A stretch of 42,650 bases of DNA, from contig CP070777.1 of the NCBI GenBank assembly GCA_020346225.1, positions 1,386,389 through 1,429,038 of the forward strand. Reading direction: 5' to 3'. The position numbers and the translations under genes were made by a program. Below the pieces are notes generated by a model. The model ran no database searches and was not told the DNA's origin. It saw only the letters and a list, made by a program, of their open reading frames with translations. The DNA comes from Candidatus Zixiibacteriota bacterium. Lineage in GTDB: Bacteria > Zixibacteria > MSB-5A5 > GN15 > FEB-12. This document shows, piece by piece, positions 10,517-18,808 of this stretch. Numbering within the stretch: the stretch's first letter is position 1; each line of letters begins with the position of its first letter.

Positions 10517-10541
10517 GGCCGCCGCCCGGCGGCCTTTTTTT
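10517..10541 (+). terminator. Intrinsic terminator of etfB
   Basis: A perfect 7-bp GC stem (GGCCGCC / GGCGGCC) with a 4-nt loop is followed at once by seven T residues (10535-10541). It begins 7 bp after the etfB stop, so etfB is a single-gene transcript. Confidence 0.9.
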
Positions 10542-10552
10542 CGGCCCCGTAC

Positions 10553-10584
10553 GCCGGAATAACCCCCAAAAAAATAATTCCGGC
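10553..10584. promoter_or_regulatory. Inverted repeat upstream of the 748-aa gene
   Basis: Perfect 8-bp arms GCCGGAAT (10553-10560) and ATTCCGGC (10577-10584) flank an A-rich 16-bp spacer and end 14 bp before the -35 box at 10599. The position suits a regulator operator; alternatively it is just a stem-loop in a spacer. No family assignment is possible from the sequence alone. Confidence 0.35.
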
Positions 10585-10598
10585 GGCAGCTTTCAAAA

Positions 10599-10628
10599 TT
10601 GACATCACAAAAAAGACGGCGATATATT
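10599..10628 (+). promoter_or_regulatory. Strong sigma70-type promoter, leaderless arrangement
   Basis: Perfect -35 TTGACA (10599-10604), 18-bp spacer and TATATT (10623-10628). Only six bases (TTCGGT) separate the -10 from the ATG at 10635, so the transcript should begin at or next to the A of the ATG. There is no Shine-Dalgarno. Confidence 0.75.
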
Positions 10629-10634
10629 TTCGGT

Positions 10635-12881
10635 ATGTTTAGAGGTGTGTTGAGGCTTCCTGTTTGCCGGAGCCGACCGGGCCTTTGCCTGATAGCGCTT
10701 TTTCTTGTTTCCCTCCTGGCCGGTCCGGCGCAATCGAATGACCTCGTTCGTTATGCCCTGTGCGACGTGCGCGTTCTATACCTGTTCGATGACGCCCGCT
10801 CGATCGACTGGCCGACGCTCTACTATCTCAACGACCAGTTCGGCTGCCGGCTTGATTTGCTGACCGTTGGCGGCGTCAGCGGTGCGGATGTAACCAGCCT
10901 GGATGTTCCCGACCGTGAAATTTACCTGCACACGGTGTCCCGGTCCCTGGATGACTCGGCTTCGGTGGCGGCTGCCCTTGGGGAGCTTTTCAGGGACCGT
11001 CGGCCGGATATTGTCATTCTCGCCGCCGGGGGCGACGGTCTGATCGGTCTGCTCCGCGACGGGCTCCTTCATCTCGCTCAGCCCGGGCCGCGACTGTTCA
11101 ATATTCTCAAGGTATACCAGCGGCTCGATATGACCGAGGTCTCCGAGAGCGTTCGCGATGCCGTGGTTCTCAACAGCCGCGAGCTGCTGACGCGCTACCG
11201 CGAGCGCATGCAGCTGGAAATTCCCGTGCTGTTCCCGCGTTTCGAGATCGCCGGCTACTCGTCCCGCCATCTGGTGCATTACCGGCTGCTTCAAAGCAAT
11301 CTTGTCGAGCAGACATACGAGGACAATTTTCTCACCGGCATCAATTTTTTGCGGCTGATCTCGATAACCGACAGCCTCTTTACCGCCGGTCCCATGAAAG
11401 TGACGATCCTCCGGCAGGCCAGGAAGTTCGTTTCCTACTTCAACGCCTCACGTATCTCCATCGGCGCCCGGCAGGTGGGCTTTATTCTCGACGGCTACCG
11501 GGAATTGCGTAATCTCAACCAGCACGAGCAGGCCGCGCTGGAAATTCCCGATTATAACGCTTACCTCCGGCACCTGCTGTACAAAGCCGAACGGGCGGCT
11601 CTTGACGCCGTCGGCATCAGTTGGGATGGGAAGATAATACTGCGCGACTCGCCGCACGGACCGAGGCTGAAATTCCTTGCCTCCCTTTCGGCCGGCGGGC
11701 CGCAGGCAATTGAACTGAACAGCATCAAGTTCCATCCCTACTGGGACAGCACTGTTGTGGCGCTGGACGTGCCGCCGAGGGTAATCGCGCCGCACCAGAC
11801 CTTTACGCGGGAGATTCTGGTCGATATCGACGACCGGTACCTCAACAGTCAGACACCCGACTCGTTGAAATTCACGGTTGAGGTCGCCTATGGACAGATT
11901 CCACTTGTCTTCACCAGCCTGCTCGCCGTCTGGCAGGTGCCGGACCTGGACGTTCGCTTCGAACCGCCCTATTATTTCGTCAAACCGTTCCCCGATCTCG
12001 AAATCGACCGCGTCGTTTCCAACCTCAATTTGAATGCTGTCATCACCAAGCCCTACGACTACTCGGGTACCGTGCAGCTCAATCTGCAAACGCCGCGCGG
12101 ACTGTTTGCCGGGGCTTACCGCAAGGAAGTCACCCTCGAACCCGGCGGCATAACCGAAACGGTACGCATCCCGTTCACCATATCCAACCTGTTTGAGCTG
12201 GGTGTACAGCAGCAGGTCATTGAGCTGAAGGTCGATAATAAGCCGGTTGCGGGAGATACTTCGAGGATAAGAATTGCCTCCTGCGAGGTCGCCGACACCG
12301 TCAAGATCGGCTTCCTGCCGGACAGCCTGGGGATGCTTGAAGACATTCTTCGCATGACCGAGGCTACTTACCGGCCGCTCACGGACCGGTCGCTGGTAAC
12401 GGGCGACCTTGAAGCCTACAACGTGATCGTCATCGGCTCCGGGGCCTTCCGTGACTATGACTCTTTCCACCTGATGAAGAACAGATTTGAAACCTATTTG
12501 CGCCAGGGTGGTTCCCTGGTCATACTGGGGCAGCCGGAAGACTGGCCCGGGGATGCTGTGCCCTTCTCTTTTGTAGCGACAACCGAGGTCGTCACCACCG
12601 ATGAGTTGACAAGCCTTATACCTGAAGCGCGCATACTCGCTCGTCCCTATACCATTTCCCAGAAGAATCTGCTGTCGTCATTCTACCGAAGGCAGGTGGT
12701 GTCCGCCGCCGTTATTACTCCGGCTGAGAAGGTGATCGTAACGTCGCGGGGCGGCACGCTGCTGTCGGTTTCGAGACTGGGTGACGGTCAGATGATATTC
12801 TGCGGCCTGCCGCTGGCGGAAATGATAGCCCGTCTGGATATTGACGCTATCCATCTTTTTGCCAATATCCTGAACTATTGA
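10635..12881 (+). CDS. Exported protein of unknown function with C-terminal glutamine-amidotransferase-like fold
   Basis: I do not recognise this gene. From the ATG at 10635 it encodes 748 aa. The frame stays open to a TTG at 10599, but that TTG is part of the promoter -35. The first 35 residues form a basic start and a hydrophobic core (LCLIALFLVSLLAGPAQS), a clear signal peptide. Residues about 40-160 look like an alpha/beta domain (VRVLYLF, DIVILAAGGDGLIGLL). The middle is rich in beta strands resembling Ig-like sandwiches. The last 200 residues (KIGFLPDSLGMLEDIL, then YNVIVIGSGAF, FETYLRQGGSLVILGQ and MIFCGLPLAEMI) resemble the class I amidotransferase-like domain found at the end of some PIG-L-type and secreted proteins, without a visible catalytic Cys. 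It is a single gene between etfB and an ABC exporter. Confidence 0.85.
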   Translation: MFRGVLRLPVCRSRPGLCLIALFLVSLLAGPAQSNDLVRYALCDVRVLYLFDDARSIDWPTLYYLNDQFGCRLDLLTVGGVSGADVTSLDVPDREIYLHTVSRSLDDSASVAAALGELFRDRRPDIVILAAGGDGLIGLLRDGLLHLAQPGPRLFNILKVYQRLDMTEVSESVRDAVVLNSRELLTRYRERMQLEIPVLFPRFEIAGYSSRHLVHYRLLQSNLVEQTYEDNFLTGINFLRLISITDSLFTAGPMKVTILRQARKFVSYFNASRISIGARQVGFILDGYRELRNLNQHEQAALEIPDYNAYLRHLLYKAERAALDAVGISWDGKIILRDSPHGPRLKFLASLSAGGPQAIELNSIKFHPYWDSTVVALDVPPRVIAPHQTFTREILVDIDDRYLNSQTPDSLKFTVEVAYGQIPLVFTSLLAVWQVPDLDVRFEPPYYFVKPFPDLEIDRVVSNLNLNAVITKPYDYSGTVQLNLQTPRGLFAGAYRKEVTLEPGGITETVRIPFTISNLFELGVQQQVIELKVDNKPVAGDTSRIRIASCEVADTVKIGFLPDSLGMLEDILRMTEATYRPLTDRSLVTGDLEAYNVIVIGSGAFRDYDSFHLMKNRFETYLRQGGSLVILGQPEDWPGDAVPFSFVATTEVVTTDELTSLIPEARILARPYTISQKNLLSSFYRRQVVSAAVITPAEKVIVTSRGGTLLSVSRLGDGQMIFCGLPLAEMIARLDIDAIHLFANILNY

Positions 12882-12940
12882 AGCCCCGGGTCGTTATAAC
12901 TTCCACAGCGCCCTCTGATTCCTGATGTTGGATTTTCTCG

Positions 12941-14707
12941 ATGGACGATTCTAGACCTGCCGGCGGCGGTGACCGCCAGTTCGCTACCGTCACAAAGTAT
13001 CTGCGCCGGTACAGAAAATACCTGATTATCGGTTCGGTGGCCGTCATTTCGGCCAACGTCCTGGTTCTGATCATTCCCTATATCTCCAAGCTGGTCTTCG
13101 ACGCCCTCGAGGCCGGCCGGCCCAACGCCGTCATCCTTCGCTATGTCGCCCTGGCCTTCGCCCTGGCCGTTATCTCGGGCGTGTTCCGGTTCACCATGCG
13201 CCGCACGATTATCTGGATGTCGCGCTACATCGAGTATGACCTGCGCGGCGAGGTGTTCACCCACCTTCTCCGTCTGACGCCGTCGTTTTATCATAACACC
13301 CGCACCGGTGACCTGATGGCCCGCATGACCAATGACCTCGAGGCCGTCCGCCAGATGATCGGCCCGGGTATCATGTACATAAGCGACACCATCGTCAAAC
13401 TCACCGTCGCCTTCGGCATAATGATTTATCTGTCACCCAAGCTGACCCTGTACGCCGTCCTTCCGCTGATCATCCTGCCCGTTACCGTAAACAGGCTGGC
13501 GAATCTGCTTCATGTGAGATCCATGAGGGTACAGGAGAAGTTCTCTGAACTCACGGCTACGGCCCAGGAGAATCTTTCCGGGATACGGGTGGTCAAGGCC
13601 TACCGGCAGGAGGAACCGGAGATCGCCAACTTTTCGGTGCTGTCGCGCGCCTATATCGCCCTGAACATGGCTCTGGCCAGGCTGCAGGGTATGTTCATAC
13701 CGTCCATGCGGCTGACGGCTTCCCTGTCATATCTGGTCGTCTTCTACTTCGGCGGCCTCGAGATCATCCGCGGCGGGCTTCGCCTGGGCGACGTGGTCGC
13801 GTTTTTCGGTTATCTGGCTATGATTCTCTGGCCCATGATAGCCATCGGCTGGGTAACGGCCCTGTATCAGCGCGGAAAAGCTTCACTGCAGAGGATAAAC
13901 AGGGTACTGCATACGCAGCCGCAGGTTCAGGATGCCGTCGGCGAATTGTACGACCGGCCCATGAAGGGCGCTATCGAGCTGCGCCACCTGACCTTCTCTT
14001 ACAACGGTCACACGGTTCTTGATAACATTAACCTGACCGTTGAGCCGGGTCAGACCGTGGGCCTCATCGGCAAGACGGGCTCGGGCAAGACCACCCTGGT
14101 GTCGCTCCTGGCACGCCTCTTTCCCGTCGAACAGGGCCGCGTATTTATCGACGGGGTGGATATCAACGACTGGTCGATGGAAGCCCTGCGGCGACAGGTC
14201 GGCTTTGCCACCCAGGAGCCTTTCCTGTTTTCAGACACGGTCGCCGAGAACATCCGTTTCGGTCACCGGCAGGCCGATGACGCCGACATAGCGGCCGCTG
14301 CCGAGATCGCCGCCCTGAGCAAGGACATCGAGGGCTTCCGTGACGGTTTCGGGACAATCGTCGGCGAACGTGGCATCACCCTCTCCGGAGGACAGAAGCA
14401 GCGTACCGCAATCGCCCGGGCCATCGTCAAAAAACCGGCGATTGTCGTCCTCGACGATGCCACCTCGGCGGTCGACACCGAAACGGAGCACGAGATAAGC
14501 GAACGCATCAAGAAGATCCTCACCAACCGTACTGCGGTCGTAATCTCGCATCGGGTGTCATCGGTTAAGGACGCCGACCTGATTCTGTACATGCACCACG
14601 GAGCCATTGTCGAGCGGGGACGCCATCAGGAGCTGCTCGACCGGGACGGCCATTACGCCCGTCTGTATCGCTCGCAACTGCTGGAAATGGAGCTGGAACG
14701 ACTGTGA
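12941..14707 (+). CDS. ABC exporter half-transporter, subunit with degenerate catalytic site
   Basis: A type IV (MsbA/LmrCD-like) exporter subunit of 588 aa, with six membrane segments in the first ~310 residues and a nucleotide-binding domain after ~345. Walker A is GKTGSGKTT (377-385), the signature is canonical LSGGQ (481-485), and the H-loop His is 537. The residue after Walker B Asp505 is Asp506 (VVLDDATSAVD) instead of the catalytic Glu, the mark of the degenerate-site partner in heterodimeric exporters. The partner gene overlaps by 4 bp (GTGA). The substrate cannot be read from sequence; lipids or drugs are typical for the family. Confidence 0.93.
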   Translation: MDDSRPAGGGDRQFATVTKYLRRYRKYLIIGSVAVISANVLVLIIPYISKLVFDALEAGRPNAVILRYVALAFALAVISGVFRFTMRRTIIWMSRYIEYDLRGEVFTHLLRLTPSFYHNTRTGDLMARMTNDLEAVRQMIGPGIMYISDTIVKLTVAFGIMIYLSPKLTLYAVLPLIILPVTVNRLANLLHVRSMRVQEKFSELTATAQENLSGIRVVKAYRQEEPEIANFSVLSRAYIALNMALARLQGMFIPSMRLTASLSYLVVFYFGGLEIIRGGLRLGDVVAFFGYLAMILWPMIAIGWVTALYQRGKASLQRINRVLHTQPQVQDAVGELYDRPMKGAIELRHLTFSYNGHTVLDNINLTVEPGQTVGLIGKTGSGKTTLVSLLARLFPVEQGRVFIDGVDINDWSMEALRRQVGFATQEPFLFSDTVAENIRFGHRQADDADIAAAAEIAALSKDIEGFRDGFGTIVGERGITLSGGQKQRTAIARAIVKKPAIVVLDDATSAVDTETEHEISERIKKILTNRTAVVISHRVSSVKDADLILYMHHGAIVERGRHQELLDRDGHYARLYRSQLLEMELERL

Positions 14708-16518
14708 GTGCCGCCCACTATCACGAAGAAGAAGCGCTGGGAAAGGCCTATGACGCCCGCCTGATGAGGCGTCTTCTGAAGTATACGCGGTCCTATCGCT
14801 GGATCATCGTTCTGGCCGTCCTCGTGCTGCTGGTAAGTGCCGTGCTCCAGACGGCGCTGGCTTTTGTGACCAAGATCGGCATTGATGAGTACATCATGGC
14901 GCGTCAGGCCGAGGGTTTTGAGACCATCGCCCTCAGCTACCTGGCTATCATCATCGTTCTGCTCGGCCTGACCTATGCCCAGATTTATCTCACCATGTGG
15001 CTGGGACAGCAGGTGCAGCACGATATTCGGATGCAGGTCTTTCGCCACCTGCAGAAACTGGACCTGTCCTTTTACGATAAGAACCCGGTGGGACGGATGG
15101 TTACGCGCGTCACCAACGACGTCAATACTCTCAACGAACTGTTCTCTTCCGGGGTCGTCAACATCATCGGCGATGTCCTTATGCTGGTGTTTTTTGTCGG
15201 CGCCCTGATTTACGTTAACTGGCGGCTGGCCCTGGTGACCTTCATCTCCCTGCCGCTGCTGCTGGTGGTGACGTTTGTTTTCAGGGCCAGGGCCCGCTCG
15301 GCCTACCGGGCCGTGCGCCTGAAGCTGGCCCGCCTCAACGCCTTCGTCCAGGAGCACATTTCGGGGATGAGCATCGTCCAGCTCTTTACCAACGAGCGAA
15401 ACACCTACGCCAAGTTTGACGATATCAACCGGGACCTGCGGGGCGCCCATTTTCGCTCGGTCCTGTATTACGCCGTTTTTTACCCGGCGGTCGAGATAAT
15501 CAGCGCCTTATCGGTAGGCCTGCTCTTCTACTACGGCGGACGCATGATCAACACCGGCAGCCTCTCATTCGGTGAACTGGTGCTGTTCATATATCTGGTG
15601 GAGCGCTTCTTCTATCCCATCCGTGACCTTTCCGAGAAATACAACATTCTTCAGGCGTCCATGGCCTCGTCGGAGAGAATCTTCAACCTGCTCGACACCC
15701 GCCCCGGCATCGCCGATTGCCCGGGCGCGTCGGCGCCGGCGAAGTTCGCCGGGAGGATCGAGGTCGAGAATCTGTGGTTTGCATACAAAGCCGAGGATTG
15801 GGTGCTGCGGGATGTTTCGCTCCTGGTCGAGCCGGGTCAAAAGGTGGCCGTGGTCGGCGCCACCGGCGCGGGGAAAACGTCGCTGGCCTCGCTGCTGTAT
15901 CGCTTCTATGATTACCAGAAGGGGCACATAAGAATCGACGGCACCGAACTGAAGGACTATCCTGTCGCCGACCTTCGCTCGCACATGGGCCTGGTTCTTC
16001 AGGATGTGTTCGTCTTCACCGGTGATTATGCCCGCAATGTCCGTCTTCTCGACGAGGGCATATCCGACGACCAGACGCGTGCGGCACTCAGCCGCGTCGG
16101 TTTCGATTCCTTTCTCGAAGGCCGTGGGGATGACATTTTCACCGAGGTCAAAGAACGGGGAGCCACTCTGTCAACGGGACAGAAGCAGCTTCTCGCCTTC
16201 GCCCGGGCGCTCGCCTTCAATCCTGAAGTACTGATACTGGATGAGGCCACCAGTTCGGTCGACACCGAAACCGAAAGCCTCATACAAAAGGCTCTCGATG
16301 AACTGCTAAAAGACAGAACTTCCGTCATCATTGCTCACCGTCTGTCGACGATTGAGAAAGCGGACAAGATTATCGTCCTGCATCACGGCCAAATCCGCGA
16401 GGTCGGGCGGCACGAAGAATTGTTGAAAAAGGGCGGCATTTACCATAAATTGTACCAGCTACAGTACCGAAAAGAGGATGTTTCGGCTGATCCGAGCGCG
16501 GCGATCGCCGGTGGGTAA
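14704..16518 (+). CDS. ABC exporter half-transporter, catalytically competent partner
   Basis: The second half-transporter, 604 aa, has an N-terminal six-helix membrane domain and a C-terminal ATPase domain. Walker A is GATGAGKTS (385-393), Walker B ends with the catalytic Glu514 (LILDEATSSVD), and the H-loop His is 545. Its signature is LSTGQ (489-493) rather than LSGGQ. Combined with the upstream subunit, one composite ATP site pairs Asp506 with LSTGQ (degenerate) and the other pairs Glu514 with LSGGQ (active), as in TM287/288 or BmrCD-type heterodimers. The GTG start at 14704 overlaps the upstream TGA, so translation is coupled. Confidence 0.94.
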   Translation: MSAAHYHEEEALGKAYDARLMRRLLKYTRSYRWIIVLAVLVLLVSAVLQTALAFVTKIGIDEYIMARQAEGFETIALSYLAIIIVLLGLTYAQIYLTMWLGQQVQHDIRMQVFRHLQKLDLSFYDKNPVGRMVTRVTNDVNTLNELFSSGVVNIIGDVLMLVFFVGALIYVNWRLALVTFISLPLLLVVTFVFRARARSAYRAVRLKLARLNAFVQEHISGMSIVQLFTNERNTYAKFDDINRDLRGAHFRSVLYYAVFYPAVEIISALSVGLLFYYGGRMINTGSLSFGELVLFIYLVERFFYPIRDLSEKYNILQASMASSERIFNLLDTRPGIADCPGASAPAKFAGRIEVENLWFAYKAEDWVLRDVSLLVEPGQKVAVVGATGAGKTSLASLLYRFYDYQKGHIRIDGTELKDYPVADLRSHMGLVLQDVFVFTGDYARNVRLLDEGISDDQTRAALSRVGFDSFLEGRGDDIFTEVKERGATLSTGQKQLLAFARALAFNPEVLILDEATSSVDTETESLIQKALDELLKDRTSVIIAHRLSTIEKADKIIVLHHGQIREVGRHEELLKKGGIYHKLYQLQYRKEDVSADPSAAIAGG

Positions 16519-16521
16519 GAG

Positions 16522-17334
16522 ATGAACCTCAGCAACCAGCAGCTAAGAACGTATCTTGCTTTTGCCGAAAAACTGGCGCGTTCCTCCGGAAAAATTCTGG
16601 CGCGCGGCTTCACGGAAGCAAAAAAAGTCGATTATAAGGGTAAGATAAACCCGGTCACCCAGTTCGACTTGAGATCGGAAAAACATATTATCGAAGCCAT
16701 TTCCCGGAAATTCCCCGACCATGGTATTCTGGCCGAAGAGGGAGGCGCCGCCGACGCCGGGTCTCCCTTCCGGTGGGTAATCGATCCGCTCGACGGTACC
16801 GTCAACTACGCTCACGGTTTTCCGGTTTACTGCGTCTCGATTGCCCTTCAGTATGAAACCAGCTCTGTCGTTGGCGTTGTCTACGACCCCGAGCACAAGG
16901 AGCTCTTTTCCGCCGCTCGCGGTCTGGGAGCGCGTCTCAACGGAAGGCGCATCAGAGTCTCCTCCCGGCGCCGTCTGGAACGGTCGCTTCTGGCCACCGG
17001 CTTTGCCTATAACGTGCGCACGGCCCGGAAAAACAATCTCGGCATGTTTGCCCGGATGATCAAGAAAGCGCAGGCGATTCGCCGGCTGGGTTCGGCCGCT
17101 CTCGATATGTGCTGGCTCGCGGCGGGACGGTTTGACGGTTTCTGGGAATATTACCTGCACCCGTGGGATACGGCTGCCGCCGCGCTCATTGTTGAGCAGG
17201 CCGGAGGGAAGGTAACCCGTATAGACGGCCGACCCTTTTCGATTTTCGACAAACAAATCCTGGCCAGCAATGGCCGCATACATTTGTCAATGATGGCCGT
17301 TCTCGGCGGCCGTCCGATAAAGAAAGCAAACTGA
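16522..17334 (+). CDS. suhB: Inositol monophosphatase family protein
   Basis: A Mg2+-dependent, Li+-sensitive phosphatase of the IMPase/SuhB superfamily, 270 aa. Metal ligands are visible: Glu72/Glu73 (LAEEGG), Asp88 and Asp91 (WVIDPLDGTVN) and Asp216 (HPWDTAAAALIVEQAGG). Substrates in the family include myo-inositol phosphates, histidinol phosphate and PAP, and the sequence does not decide between them; suhB is used as a family label only. It starts 3 bp after the exporter stop and is probably cotranscribed. No frameshift or truncation is seen. Confidence 0.9.
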   Translation: MNLSNQQLRTYLAFAEKLARSSGKILARGFTEAKKVDYKGKINPVTQFDLRSEKHIIEAISRKFPDHGILAEEGGAADAGSPFRWVIDPLDGTVNYAHGFPVYCVSIALQYETSSVVGVVYDPEHKELFSAARGLGARLNGRRIRVSSRRRLERSLLATGFAYNVRTARKNNLGMFARMIKKAQAIRRLGSAALDMCWLAAGRFDGFWEYYLHPWDTAAAALIVEQAGGKVTRIDGRPFSIFDKQILASNGRIHLSMMAVLGGRPIKKAN

Positions 17335-17387
17335 CGGCTCGTCGCCGAGGTGGAGCGAAGGGCCGCAGGCTCGACGGAGAGACTAAA

Positions 17388-18707
17388 ATGCTGAGAAGAT
17401 TTTTTGCGGTGGCTTTCTGTCTGGGGGCGATTCTGATGTGCGGGTGTTCCGATGATGACAATATAACCGAGCCTGTTGACGGCATCGCGCCGGCGTTAAT
17501 CACCGATCTTGCCGCCATTACGCCCTCGGCTACCTCCATAACTCTGACCTGGACGGCGCCGGGTGATGACGGCACGATCGGAAAAGCGCGGCAGTACGAT
17601 ATCCGGTATTCGCTGACATCGATAAGTGAGAGCAATTGGGATGCCGCTACCCCTGTTTCGAATCCGCTCACGCCAACGGTGGGAGGTGAGACGGAAACAT
17701 TCGAGGTAACCGGACTCTCGCCGACCACCACCTACTATTTTGCCGTGCGCACCGGTGACGAGGTTCCGAACTGGTCCGGGCTTTCCAATGTAGCCAGCGC
17801 TACGACGCTTCTGACGGGCAACTGGACGATTTATGACGCCGCCGGCAGTGACCTGCCTTCGGATACTGTCAACTGTATGGTTTTACCGAGTCTCGACGAC
17901 CGACTCTTCGGTACGGCGTCCGGCCTGGCCTGGCTTGTCGGCTCGGATTGGACAGTGTACAATGCGGCGTCAAGCGACATTGCCGGGGACGACATAACGG
18001 CTCTGGCGGTTGATTCCTCGGGTAATGTCTGGATAGGCACGCGGACCGACGGGCTGAGTTGTTTCGACGGTACCGCCTTCACAAATTACAGCGACACCAA
18101 CAGCGCCCTGGCCTGCAACGCCATCCGCGGTATTACCGTCAGCGCGACCGGAGATATCTGGGTCGGCACCGGCAACTGCGGACTCTATCGCATTCAGGGC
18201 GACATCTGGACTCCTTTTAACGTCGGCAACAGCGATATGCATGCCGATGTTGTCCGGTCGGTAGCGTTCGATGCCGACGGAAACCTGTGGATCGGCTACA
18301 GCCTGGGAGGCGCCGACCGCTTCGACGGCTCCTCATTTGAGCACTTTGACGCCTCGGACGGATTTACGTCCCTCGGGGTGACCTCGATTCTGCCGCTGTC
18401 AGAAGGCGACATCTGGTTCGGGACGGAAAACGGAGCCTTTCTTTATTCAAACGGTGACTGGCAGTCGCTTAACACATCCAACAGCGACCTGGCCGCAAAT
18501 CTGGTCCTGGCCGTGGCGGTGGATTCGTCCGGTGACCGTTGGTTCGCGACCCCGTCGGGGCTGAGTCGCTTCAACGGAACCGATTGGACCACTTACACAA
18601 CGGGCAACAGCCTTTTGCCGGATGATGCCGTCAAAGCCCTGGGGGTCGACGCTTTCGGCAATCTCTGGATTGGAACCGAGGACGGTCTGGCCGTGTTTAA
18701 TGACTGA
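17388..18707 (+). CDS. Lipoprotein with fibronectin III domain and two-component-regulator-type propeller
   Basis: This 439-aa protein starts with a short signal peptide and a lipobox-like LMCGC, so it is probably lipid-anchored at Cys20. Residues about 35-135 form a fibronectin type III-like domain (PALITDLAAITPSATSITLTW, then ETFEVTGLSPTTTYYFAVRT). From about 145 to the end there are seven repeats of about 42 residues, each with W-T-x-Y ... D-x-x-G-N-x-W-I-G-T, the Reg_prop pattern, consistent with a single seven-bladed propeller. Unlike hybrid sensor kinases with this propeller, no membrane helix, kinase or DNA-binding domain follows. It is likely an envelope or surface binding protein of unknown ligand. 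Confidence 0.85.
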   Translation: MLRRFFAVAFCLGAILMCGCSDDDNITEPVDGIAPALITDLAAITPSATSITLTWTAPGDDGTIGKARQYDIRYSLTSISESNWDAATPVSNPLTPTVGGETETFEVTGLSPTTTYYFAVRTGDEVPNWSGLSNVASATTLLTGNWTIYDAAGSDLPSDTVNCMVLPSLDDRLFGTASGLAWLVGSDWTVYNAASSDIAGDDITALAVDSSGNVWIGTRTDGLSCFDGTAFTNYSDTNSALACNAIRGITVSATGDIWVGTGNCGLYRIQGDIWTPFNVGNSDMHADVVRSVAFDADGNLWIGYSLGGADRFDGSSFEHFDASDGFTSLGVTSILPLSEGDIWFGTENGAFLYSNGDWQSLNTSNSDLAANLVLAVAVDSSGDRWFATPSGLSRFNGTDWTTYTTGNSLLPDDAVKALGVDAFGNLWIGTEDGLAVFND

Positions 18708-18808
18708 GTTTCATTTAGTGAGAGGAGCAAGTCCGCGGGGATACAGAAGTTCGTAAGCTCTCTTTGCCGACCAGGCTTCTCTTATTTAGGACTTTCTGAC
18801 ACAGGGAA

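Noticed and set aside
11448-12470. 340-codon minus-strand frame opposite the 748-aa gene
   Set aside because: The sense frame has a signal peptide, promoter and coherent domains; the antisense frame has none.
17340-17385. Structured leader before the FN3-propeller lipoprotein
   Set aside because: CGTCG/CGACG and GAGC/GCTC pairings are short and bulged, and the whole spacer is only 53 bp; not distinguishable from chance in GC-rich sequence.
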